DNA of 6,439 bases from CAZGSG01 sp964528095 (lineage in GTDB: Bacteria > Bacteroidota > Bacteroidia > Chitinophagales > Chitinophagaceae). This document shows, piece by piece, positions 1 through 6,277 of this stretch. The first letter of the stretch is position 1; each line of letters begins with the position of its first letter. A program made the translations under genes and the position numbers. The DNA lies in NCBI GenBank assembly GCA_964528095.1, contig CAZGSG010000336.1:1-6439 (forward strand), given 5' to 3'. The notes under the pieces are model-generated. The model did not search any database and had not been told where the DNA came from. It saw only the letters and a list, made by a program, of their open reading frames with translations.

Positions 1-1
1 C

Positions 2-115
2 AACCACTGTACAACAAATCAAAATAGCCTGCGATACGATTTGCTGTATATTGATAAGGATATAGTGACTGAATTCTATCGGCTGATTACATATCTGCCT
101 TACACGAATAGATGA
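2..115 (+). CDS. 3' end of an unrecognised protein-coding frame (partial)
   Basis: An open frame enters from the left edge and ends at TGA 113-115, giving 37 residues that finish in LITYLPYTNR. The composition (NSLRYDLLYIDKD, then EFYRLITYL) looks like a real protein tail, with alternating hydrophobic and charged residues, and the other two + frames are stopped within this stretch (TAG at 25-27 in frame 1). I do not recognise the family. A stretch this short can be open by chance, and the DNA to its right is decayed, so this may itself be a remnant. No start is visible because the frame is cut by the window edge. Confidence 0.3.
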   Translation, partial: NHCTTNQNSLRYDLLYIDKDIVTEFYRLITYLPYTNR

Positions 116-206
116 ATCGATACTAACGAAGCGCGCATAATCACCTGAAAGGTAATTAAACAAGTTTCTTTTTGATAGCCTTGAGGCTACCGAATAAAAG
201 AAGTGA

Positions 207-674
207 TGCTGTGATTTAAGACTTGCGTATCCAAACAGGTTTTTAAGGCTAAAAAGGGCAAAAAATACGCCTATCAATAACAATGAACCGGGGTTCAATA
301 AGGCCTGCGGGAGAAAAGACGCCTTTACCGGAATGGTATTCTTCGTGTATAAATTCAGCACAAAAAGAATCCCAGAAACAAACCTTTTGTCTGACAAGAT
401 ATGAAAAAGAAGCAGAATATCGGAAACATGAAGAGATGTTTAAAGAGATATTTTTTATGTCGTTGATAACAGGAAATACCTCATGTAGCCCAAAGGCCAA
501 AATAAAAATCTCTCGGATTCAGGAACACCGTATGAACTCATTGGAAATGTGGCTTTTTACCGCAGTAGACCGGGCTATGTAGAACTGGGCATTATTGGGA
601 ATTACGGATTAAGCTGTACCATGAAAGCCCGCATAGGCAATAAGATCTTATTCACAATCCTGGAAGAAGAATAA
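207..674 (+). pseudogene. Probable decayed gene of unknown function
   Basis: No single frame covers this region, but protein-like segments line up in order on the + strand. Frame 3 (207-404) gives DAFTGMVFFVYKFSTKRIPE and then stops. Frame 1 (about 400-455) gives YEKEAEYRKHEEMFKEIF. After the T-run at 451-456 the reading returns to frame 3 as YVVDNRKYLM, meets an in-frame TAG at 486-488, and continues from 489 to TAA 672-674 with segments such as SGTPYELIGNVAFYRSRPGY and KARIGNKILFTILEEE. The last segment is the most convincing as coding. The simplest reading is a gene of about 130-150 codons with an indel in the T-run, another frame change near 400 and one nonsense codon. Frame 1 is also open from 283 to 582, so the correct upstream frame is uncertain. 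I cannot name the family, and sequencing error at the homopolymer is possible. Confidence 0.45.
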
Positions 675-725
675 TTGATCAACATGGGTTTGTATTGGAT
701 ATGTGTAGTGCATAAATGATCAATT
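673..725. repeat. 9-bp inverted repeat, two TGATCA-centred sites
   Basis: AATTGATCA (673-681) is the exact reverse complement of TGATCAATT (717-725), separated by 35 bp. Each arm contains the self-complementary core TGATCA, so the pair can also be read as two palindromic sites. The repeat begins at the stop codon of the decayed gene and lies in the 209-bp gap before the DinB gene. No T-run follows, so it is not a convincing terminator. In the rest of the gap (726-883) I see no gene, RNA or clear promoter. Confidence 0.3.
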
Positions 726-883
726 TACGAGGGAGTTATCTGCTTACTGATATCAGGCACACGAAGCGCTAAAGAAGGATTTTCAAACCTGTGTCAGTCA
801 TTCACCGGGCTTTAAAACCGGGAAGGTCGCATATCCAGTCATTAATTGGCACAGTATTTACTTGATTTTTGAAAACCATTGCC

Positions 884-1384
884 ATGTCCAATACATTAAC
901 GCAGTATTTTCTCCGCGAGCTAAACGCGGAATCCCTGGCTACAAGGAAATGCCTGGAAAGGATCAATGAAACTTTGTATGATTTTAAACCTCATGAAAAA
1001 TCGATGAACATGGGTTACCTGACATTGCTGGTAGCGGAGATACCCAGGTGGATCACAGCGATCATAGAAGATGCGGTAATCGATTTTTCTACTTACAGGC
1101 ATTTTGAATTAAGCACAGCCCCTGTATTGCTGGCACATTATGAAGAGAATTTAAAAGGTGCTGAAAACGCACTCATGAAAGCGGAGGATGAAATACTCGG
1201 CAAAGAAAAGTTTTATCTTAAAAATAACGGGGTGGAACTTTTTAGTACAACAAAGCTGGAAAGTGTTGGTTCTACCCTCAATCACTGGGTGCACCACCGG
1301 GGACAATTGACTGTGTATATGCGACTGAATGATATTGCCGTGCCGTCTGTTTATGGGCCTTCTGCTGATGAAAAAACTTTTTGA
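884..1384 (+). CDS. DinB-family protein, metal site apparently incomplete
   Basis: This 166-residue protein has the size and layout of the DinB/YfiT-like four-helix-bundle superfamily. The members are usually metal-dependent, and many act as thiol transferases or have no known role. The C-terminal signature is clear: HWVHHRGQL at residues 134-142, with His134 and His138 spaced as the family's H-x3-H pair, followed by the typical PSVYGPSADE ending at 154-163. In helix 2 the family normally has a His before 'VAEIP'; here the sequence is MGYLTLLVAEIP (43-54), so that His is Leu49. A third metal ligand therefore seems to be missing. I chose the ATG at 884; the frame is open to a TTG at 869, but the family pattern does not need the extra five residues. 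There is no clear Shine-Dalgarno. The stop lies 8 nt from the convergent decayed gene on the - strand. The cytoplasmic location is inferred from the absence of a signal or membrane helix. Confidence 0.85.
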   Translation: MSNTLTQYFLRELNAESLATRKCLERINETLYDFKPHEKSMNMGYLTLLVAEIPRWITAIIEDAVIDFSTYRHFELSTAPVLLAHYEENLKGAENALMKAEDEILGKEKFYLKNNGVELFSTTKLESVGSTLNHWVHHRGQLTVYMRLNDIAVPSVYGPSADEKTF

Positions 1385-1392
1385 ACAGCCTT

Positions 1393-1799
1393 TTAGCCAT
1401 TCATCTTATATGAATAGCCGATTAAAAATACAGCGCACATATATATCCAAAATAAGGAGAACAGTACATGGACCCAGCTTTCAAATCTTTTTCCCTTCCA
1501 GTGTTCTGCGGCGTATCCAAAAAACTGAATAATTAACCGGATAAACCAGAATACAAACATTCCTAATAGTAGCTGCCTGCCAATCTTGTATTCAACAGGT
1601 CTTTCGAACAGGTAAGACAAAGTAGTCCCATTAGTAATAAGATCAGCGCGATAAAAAACGTATGCACCCGCATCATTTGACGATTGATAAGGCTCAAGGA
1701 TTTGAGATCGTCTTTCCAATTAAAATACCTTGAGAAAACGGCAGCCTGGTGTGAGGAAACTTTTCTCTTTAATCGGCCTTGTTTCATCAAATACGGCAT
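1393..1799 (-). pseudogene. Frameshifted gene for a three-helix membrane protein
   Basis: Two overlapping - strand frames each carry part of one membrane protein. The first (1799 down to the stop at 1563-1565) runs through LKSLSLINRQMMRVHTFFI and a hydrophobic helix IALILLLMGLLCL. The second, in use below about 1625 and ending at TAA 1393-1395, carries GRQLLLGMFVFWFIRLIIQF, then HWKGKRFE, then a third helix WVHVLFSLFWIYMCAVFL. Read together through a single frameshift between about 1563 and 1625 they give a product of roughly 130 residues with three membrane helices. It resembles small uncharacterised inner-membrane proteins I associate with Bacteroidota, but I cannot give it a family name. 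Neither half alone makes a sensible protein: the first stops just before its second helix, and the second lacks a plausible start. A sequencing or assembly error is the alternative to true decay. Confidence 0.6.
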
Positions 1800-1905
1800 G
1801 AAAATTAGCGATATGATGTGCTAATGAATTTTTATAATTTTCAAACCAGGTGAATTGGTATAGGTTGGAAACGTCATCGATATAACAAGCTTTGGTAAAA
1901 TACAT
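1720..1905 (-). pseudogene. Short - strand fragment, possible lost N-terminal part of the membrane-protein gene
   Basis: An ATG at 1905-1903 opens a 61-codon frame that begins MYFTKACYIDDVSNLYQFTW and continues through FENYKNSLAHHIANFHAVFD before a TAA at 1720-1722. It overlaps the membrane-protein fragment in another frame, and only its first 40 or so residues (1905 to about 1785) look like protein. Two readings are possible: it is the upstream part of the neighbouring decayed gene, joined by a second frameshift near 1785-1800, or it is the remnant of a separate gene. I do not recognise the sequence. It has no signal peptide or membrane helix. A 26-bp palindrome covers its start codon region. 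Confidence 0.35.
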
Positions 1906-1929
1906 TGCTGTTTTATTTAAAATAGCAAT
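1904..1929. promoter_or_regulatory. 26-bp near-perfect palindrome between divergent reading frames
   Basis: ATTGCT (1904-1909), G, TTTTA (1911-1915), a TT centre, TAAAA (1918-1922), T, AGCAAT (1924-1929) form a 12-bp inverted repeat. The only non-complementary position is G1910 against T1923, which would be a G-U wobble in RNA. It overlaps the start codon of the - strand fragment and lies 58 bp upstream of the sigma-factor start. No T-run follows on either strand, so a DNA operator or a structured leader fits better than an intrinsic terminator. The function is inferred from position and symmetry only. Confidence 0.4.
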
Positions 1930-1931
1930 TT

Positions 1932-1938
1932 AAGGAGG
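1932..1938 (+). promoter_or_regulatory. AAGGAGG, Shine-Dalgarno-like site without a usable start codon
   Basis: AAGGAGG is the only strong Shine-Dalgarno match I noticed upstream of a gene here. No ATG, GTG or TTG lies 4 to 14 nt downstream of it, and the sigma-factor start at 1988 is about 49 nt away. In Bacteroidota such matches are seldom used, so it may be chance. It may also mark a start codon that has been lost. Confidence 0.2.
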
Positions 1939-1987
1939 CAACCCTTTCCCAAATAATCCGTTTTGTCTGCATAACCCCTTATGTGTT

Positions 1988-2563
1988 TTGGGAAACCTGC
2001 TGGACATTATATATAATTGCGTGCGAAACGATCATAGAGAACAAAAAATTCTTTATGAAAAGTACTACGGCTACTGCCTAAAAACCGTTTTTCGTTATAT
2101 TCATCACTATGATAAGGCAGTAGACATTGTGAATGACGGCTTTGTGAAAATCTTCCGAAACCTGTATAAATTTGAGCCGAAGCAGACCGAACACCTGGAA
2201 ATGATGCTGATGGGATGGATGCGCACAATCATGATCAATACGGCAATCGATCACTTGAGAAAAAATAATTTCCTGCCCGAAATAGGAGACATCTCTGAAA
2301 ATATCTGGTCGTATGAAGACAAAAGCCAGTCATCCGATCAGAAAATACTCTACCAGGAACTGGTCAAGGAGATCAGGAAACTGCCCCCCGGCTATAGAAC
2401 CGTATTTAACTTATATGTGATCGACGGATTCACTCACCAGGAGATTGCTAACCAGCTGGGCATTACCGTGGGTACTTCCAAGTCGAATCTGTCAAAGGCG
2501 AGGGTCATTCTTCAGAAAATTATAAAGACAAGTGAGCAGCAGGTAGTAATATGCAATATGTGA
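1988..2563 (+). CDS. RNA polymerase ECF-type sigma-70 factor
   Basis: The 191-residue product is a typical two-domain ECF sigma factor that directs RNA polymerase to a specific promoter set. Region 2 spans about residues 18-92 (YEKYYGYCLKTVFRYI, DKAVDIVNDGFVKIFRNL, then WMRTIMINTAIDHLRK). A variable linker follows at about 93-125. Region 4 is at about 127-178, with LPPGYRTVFNLYVIDGFTHQ and the helix-turn-helix EIANQLGITVGTSKSNLSKA. The start is uncertain. TTG at 1988 is the only start codon in the frame near the family's expected N-terminus. An ATG at 1981 lies one base out of frame and would join it if one base were miscalled or gained in the TTTTGGG run. No Shine-Dalgarno is placed for either. 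The gene end overlaps the next gene by 13 nt, which suggests translational coupling, as expected for a sigma factor and its dedicated regulator. Confidence 0.93.
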   Translation: MGNLLDIIYNCVRNDHREQKILYEKYYGYCLKTVFRYIHHYDKAVDIVNDGFVKIFRNLYKFEPKQTEHLEMMLMGWMRTIMINTAIDHLRKNNFLPEIGDISENIWSYEDKSQSSDQKILYQELVKEIRKLPPGYRTVFNLYVIDGFTHQEIANQLGITVGTSKSNLSKARVILQKIIKTSEQQVVICNM

Positions 2564-3846
2564 ACGACGATATGGATGATTTATTCCGCAGCGCGGCCGA
2601 GCACTATCATTTGCATGAAAGGGGCGCGGACTGGGCTAAAATAGCTGCCGCGCTGGATAATAAAGCAGGGGAAGAACCAATAGAAGCAAAGCGAGGTAAC
2701 AAACACCTGGTATGGCTGATCTGTATCATGCCCGTACTGGTATGTAACAAGCCTTTTACCAGAAGTTCTGTACATACTGGTAATAAAACAGAACAAACCC
2801 TGATGGTTGGCCCTTCTATAAAGAACAGATTGCCTGCCACCGTTGATCATGATACGGCAATAAATACCGGGGTCGGCACTATCTCTTTCTCGCCTGATAA
2901 AACTATGCGCAGTGACGATCTGCAGGCAAATACTGTTATTTATCCTCCTGTTTCAGCTTTTCGCCCGCCTGCTGCTTACAGTCTGCTGCCTACTGATAAA
3001 GAGACGGCAACTGATGAAGAAACTCTTTTGCACACAACGACTATAAAGGATGCAACGAAGGAGACCCCTGCAATTGTTTCTCCTGTTAACGTGGAAATTG
3101 CTTCAACAGCAATACCGGTCTCTACAGGTGTTGCTGTAAAAACTGTTAATAATGGTAGCACGGAAGTAAATGATATACGCGAGGATCATCCGCCGATGGA
3201 AGAAAAAACAAAGGATACTCAACTCCAAAAGACAGGGGAAAGAAAAAGTAGTAAGAAGTTCTATGCTGTTCTTACCGGGGGGCTTGATGCTAGTAGCGTT
3301 AGGTTACAAAAAATTGAAAAAGCCGGTCATCATTATGGCGGGTTGCTGGGTTACCGGGTCAATAAGAAATGGAGCGTGGAAGCCGGACTTCTTATAGAAA
3401 AAAAATACTATTACACAGAAGGCCGGTATTTCAATACATCCGGCGTTTATATGCCTGCGAACTCAAAGATCACAGAAGTATCCGGCGATTGTAAGATGTT
3501 TGAATTGCCACTCGCGGTACAATATAATTTCTCTGAGCGGGCGCATTCATCCTGGTTTGCTGCAGCCGGCATCTCGTCCTATATCATGAAGAGCGAACAT
3601 TATGATTACCTCTATTATTATGGGAACACCGGAACGCAGGCCAATCACGAAAAAACATATAAGAACCAATCTAAAAATCTGTTCTCTGTAATCCAGTTAT
3701 CGGCAGGTTATACCCGGAAGATAGGGAAGACTACGGCTCTCCGGGTAGAACCGTATTTTAAACTGCCTGTTTCAGGAATAGGTTATGGCAAACTTCCATT
3801 ACTCAGCAAAGGTATCCACCTGGGGATTATAAAAGATCTCTTCTGA
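2551..3846 (+). CDS. Probable dual membrane-spanning anti-sigma factor with C-terminal outer-membrane beta-barrel
   Basis: This 431-residue protein has four parts. Residues 1-50 form a short charged cytoplasmic head (MDDLFRSAAEHYHLHERGAD, then WAKIAAALD), placed like the sigma-binding domain of an anti-sigma factor. Residues 52-65 (HLVWLICIMPVLVC) after a basic KRGNK are a short hydrophobic segment, probably an inner-membrane anchor. Residues 66-236 are a low-complexity linker rich in Thr, Pro, Ser and charged residues, probably disordered in the periplasm. Residues 237-431 look like an eight-stranded outer-membrane barrel (OMP_b-brl type), with alternating strands from FYAVLTGGLDASSVRL to a final Phe in GIHLGIIKDLF, which fits a barrel assembly signal. 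This matches the dual membrane-spanning anti-sigma factors described in Bacteroides (from memory). It overlaps the sigma gene by 13 nt. The hydrophobic segment is short and contains Pro, so the topology needs proof. Confidence 0.8.
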   Translation: MQYVNDDMDDLFRSAAEHYHLHERGADWAKIAAALDNKAGEEPIEAKRGNKHLVWLICIMPVLVCNKPFTRSSVHTGNKTEQTLMVGPSIKNRLPATVDHDTAINTGVGTISFSPDKTMRSDDLQANTVIYPPVSAFRPPAAYSLLPTDKETATDEETLLHTTTIKDATKETPAIVSPVNVEIASTAIPVSTGVAVKTVNNGSTEVNDIREDHPPMEEKTKDTQLQKTGERKSSKKFYAVLTGGLDASSVRLQKIEKAGHHYGGLLGYRVNKKWSVEAGLLIEKKYYYTEGRYFNTSGVYMPANSKITEVSGDCKMFELPLAVQYNFSERAHSSWFAAAGISSYIMKSEHYDYLYYYGNTGTQANHEKTYKNQSKNLFSVIQLSAGYTRKIGKTTALRVEPYFKLPVSGIGYGKLPLLSKGIHLGIIKDLF

Positions 3847-3905
3847 CTTTAAGCAACCTCTTAATCATTGATCCGTATTTATCTCAACAGGGATAAAATT
3901 CAGGG

Positions 3906-4625
3906 ATGAAAAATTCAGCGGTAAGAAGTATATCCGAAAAAAAGGTATTGAATAAAACAGAGCAGGCCGATCTGATGGATTATGTTCCAGCAGATCAATT
4001 TACAATTGGCATACTTGCAGCCATGGACTCTCCCCTTCAAAAAAGAACGATCCGTTTTTTCAAGCGAGTATTCGATCTTGTTTTTTCTACATTGCTCCTG
4101 TTCCCTTTCATCGTCTTGTTTCCATTTATTGCTTTATGGATCAAATCGGGTTCGAAAGGTCCCATATTCTTTCTTCAGAAAAGAAATAAAAAAAATGGAC
4201 GCGTATTTACCTGTATAAAATTCAGAACAATGAAGCTCAACCAGGATGCCGACCTGCACCCTGCGGTGGAGAACGATGATCGGATTACCCGTACCGGTCT
4301 TTTCCTGAGAAAATATCACCTGGATGAATTGCCGCAAATACTTAATGTATGGTGGGGAGATATGTCGATCATTGGTCCTCGTCCGCATATGATTTCCGAT
4401 AACCGGAGGTTTACTAATATGGTGGAGAACTATAATGCCAGGCATGTAGTAAAACCAGGCATCACGGGGCTTGCACAGGTAATGGGCTATGTGGGACCGG
4501 TTACGGAACTAAATGATATCAGGGAGAGGGTAAGGAATGATATCTTTTATATCAGGCATTGGTCACTGGCATTGGAGGTCAGGATCATTTATCGCAGCAT
4601 TTTGCGTGTGACAGGCAAGACATGA
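3906..4625 (+). CDS. Undecaprenyl-phosphate sugar-phosphate transferase (bacterial sugar transferase family)
   Basis: The 239-residue product belongs to the monotopic phosphoglycosyl transferases (Bac_transf family, PglC/WcaJ catalytic core). These move a sugar-phosphate from a UDP-sugar to undecaprenyl phosphate at the inner face of the inner membrane, the first step of many glycan pathways. Residues 52-79 (FKRVFDLVFSTLLLFPF onward) are the re-entrant membrane helix. GPIFFLQKR is at 85-93, KFRTM at 105-109, LDELPQ with the catalytic Asp140-Glu141 dyad at 139-144, GDMSIIGPRP at 151-160 and KPGITGLAQV at 183-192. The C-terminal helix is NDIFYIRHWS onward. About 50 residues precede the core, with no extra membrane helices, so this is the short form and not the WcaJ-like long form. 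ATG 3906 follows the barrel gene by 59 nt, and the stop overlaps the ABC start as ATGA. The sugar substrate cannot be read from the sequence. Confidence 0.93.
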   Translation: MKNSAVRSISEKKVLNKTEQADLMDYVPADQFTIGILAAMDSPLQKRTIRFFKRVFDLVFSTLLLFPFIVLFPFIALWIKSGSKGPIFFLQKRNKKNGRVFTCIKFRTMKLNQDADLHPAVENDDRITRTGLFLRKYHLDELPQILNVWWGDMSIIGPRPHMISDNRRFTNMVENYNARHVVKPGITGLAQVMGYVGPVTELNDIRERVRNDIFYIRHWSLALEVRIIYRSILRVTGKT

Positions 4626-6277
4626 ATATTTTTATAAATACCTGGAAAGTATTGGATAAAACGGAAAAAAAACAATTTCTTGTTTTGACTTTCCTGGATA
4701 TCTTCATCAACATTGCAGATATTTTTGCACTTGCTTTTTTACTGGCCATCGTTCAGTATTATGTTCAACCTAATGAAACGGGTGTCTTATCATACTGGCT
4801 GACAGGCAGGGATGCCGTTACATGGATCGCCCTATTTTTTCTTTTGTTTGTTGTAAAGAATAGTGTAGCTATTTTGATCGCCAGGCGCCAGTTCCGGTTC
4901 TCCGGTAATGTGGCCGTTCGTCTGTCAGCCCTGAATTTATCTTATTATCAGCAAGCTCCTTTCAGCGAATATACGGCGGTGGACTCTTCGATCCAGATCA
5001 GAAAGATTGCTTTCCAACCTTTTGAATTCTGTCAATACCTGCTTTCCGGCATACAGCAGTTGATCACGCAAAGTTTCCTGGTGCTTATTACGGTTTCCGT
5101 AATCATCCTGTTTAATGCAAAATTATTTTTGTTGCTTCTGTTGATCCTGCTACCTCCGGTGGCCATTGTCTTTTACCTTGTCAAAAAGAAACTCAATGCC
5201 GCGAGGGCTGGTATCAGATCGGGTAATGAACGGTCATTTCAATACCTGCTTGATGCATTAAAAGGATATGTGGAGGCGAATATTTACAACAGGAATAATT
5301 TTTTTATGAAACGATTCCTGGACCATCGAAAGAAGTTCAGTGTACACCTCTTTGATTCACTTGCTATACAGGCTATACCGGGACGTATTATTGAAGCGTT
5401 TGCAGTGTTGGGGCTTTTTGTACTTATACTGCTTGCGCAATGGTCAGGCAACGATAAAAATGCGTTACTAACGGTAGGCGCCTTTATAGCAGCCGCATAT
5501 AAAATAATTCCCGGTATTGTGAAGCTGATCAATGTAAGCGGACAAATGAAAGCTTATACCGGTTTATTAGATGAGTTGATAAAAGAACATGCTATCGCCC
5601 GCATCAATATAGAAAAAAAGAACAGGCAGCCTGTCAGGTCGATAGCATTTTGCAATCTCTGTTTTGATTATGCGGACAGCCCTGTGTTCAGGCAGATAAA
5701 TTTTCATATCGCCAAAGGTGATTTCGTAGGTATAAGTGGTAGGTCAGGAAGAGGTAAAACGACTTTATTCAATCTTCTGCTGGGTTTTCTGGAACCTGTA
5801 TCGGGGCAAATACAGATCAATGATGTGTCGGTGAATGCGCTTGGCCTGAAAATGCACTGGCAGGACATATCTTATATCAGGCAGCAATCTTTTCTTATCA
5901 ACGATACTGTTTTGAAAAATATCACCCTCGAGGAAGCTGAGCCAGATAAAGAACGGCTGGCAACAGCACTGCAGGTCTCTGGCCTTGCCGGCCTGCTGCT
6001 ACAGTTCCCGGAAGGGCATAATAAGATGATCAGTGAGAACGGAAAAAATATCAGCGGAGGACAGCAACAACGGATAGCAATCGCAAGAGGGCTTTATAAA
6101 GAATCGGAGATTTTTTTACTGGATGAACCTTTTAATGAACTGGATGAGGCTTCGGAGATCACATTGTTACAACACTTCCGGCAACTGGCTGCAAGCGGAA
6201 AGATTGTGCTGATGATCACCCATGACAAACGAAGTCTCTCTTATTGTAATAAGATCATAGACCTGGATGAACAATAA
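4622..6277 (+). CDS. ABC exporter or flippase half-transporter (fused membrane and ATPase domains)
   Basis: The 551-residue product has an N-terminal exporter-type membrane domain (about 1-325), with likely helices near 20-47, 66-88, 147-167, 168-187, 255-275 and 285-305, and a C-terminal ATPase domain. The ATPase carries an A-loop Tyr350, Walker A GRSGRGKTT (373-381), Q-loop near Gln421-422, signature ISGGQ (477-481, Ile in place of the usual Leu), Walker B FLLDEP with Glu502 as the expected catalytic base, D-loop ELD near 506-508 and the switch His534 in MITHD. All residues needed for ATP hydrolysis are present. Half-transporters of this type work as dimers, and some flip lipid-linked oligosaccharides (PglK) or lipid A (MsbA). 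The sugar transferase upstream and glycosyltransferase downstream favour a glycan-lipid substrate. The frame is open back to 4559, but ATG 4622 forms an ATGA overlap with the upstream stop and fits the family N-terminus. Confidence 0.92.
   Translation: MNIFINTWKVLDKTEKKQFLVLTFLDIFINIADIFALAFLLAIVQYYVQPNETGVLSYWLTGRDAVTWIALFFLLFVVKNSVAILIARRQFRFSGNVAVRLSALNLSYYQQAPFSEYTAVDSSIQIRKIAFQPFEFCQYLLSGIQQLITQSFLVLITVSVIILFNAKLFLLLLLILLPPVAIVFYLVKKKLNAARAGIRSGNERSFQYLLDALKGYVEANIYNRNNFFMKRFLDHRKKFSVHLFDSLAIQAIPGRIIEAFAVLGLFVLILLAQWSGNDKNALLTVGAFIAAAYKIIPGIVKLINVSGQMKAYTGLLDELIKEHAIARINIEKKNRQPVRSIAFCNLCFDYADSPVFRQINFHIAKGDFVGISGRSGRGKTTLFNLLLGFLEPVSGQIQINDVSVNALGLKMHWQDISYIRQQSFLINDTVLKNITLEEAEPDKERLATALQVSGLAGLLLQFPEGHNKMISENGKNISGGQQQRIAIARGLYKESEIFLLDEPFNELDEASEITLLQHFRQLAASGKIVLMITHDKRSLSYCNKIIDLDEQ

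Noticed and set aside
176..189. Hairpin TAGCCT-TG-AGGCTA as a terminator
   Set aside because: The arms are only 5-6 bp with a 2-4 nt loop, no T-run follows, and no intact gene ends nearby.
249..500. Open frame of 83 codons on the - strand
   Set aside because: It lies wholly opposite the decayed + strand gene and shows no domain, start signal or recognisable pattern.
283..582. Open frame of 99 codons on the + strand as an intact gene
   Set aside because: Its last part (from about 460) is out of frame with the much more protein-like 489-674 segment, and its first part is Ser/Lys-rich without clear character. It is better explained as part of a decayed gene.
869..883. TTG 869 as the start of the DinB gene
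   Set aside because: The in-frame ATG 884 fits the family N-terminus, and the extra five residues add nothing recognisable.
2734..2748. Lipoprotein signal at Cys65 of the barrel protein (VLVC)
   Set aside because: The residue before Cys is Val, not Gly, Ala or Ser, and the segment follows a 51-residue cytoplasmic-type head, so it fits an anchor better than a lipobox.
3847..3905. Terminator between the barrel gene and the sugar transferase
   Set aside because: Only a short ATCA-T-TGAT symmetry is present, without a stable stem or T-run.
4559..4621. Upstream start for the ABC transporter gene
   Set aside because: It would add 21 residues overlapping the conserved C-terminus of the sugar transferase. 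ATG 4622 gives the classic ATGA overlap.
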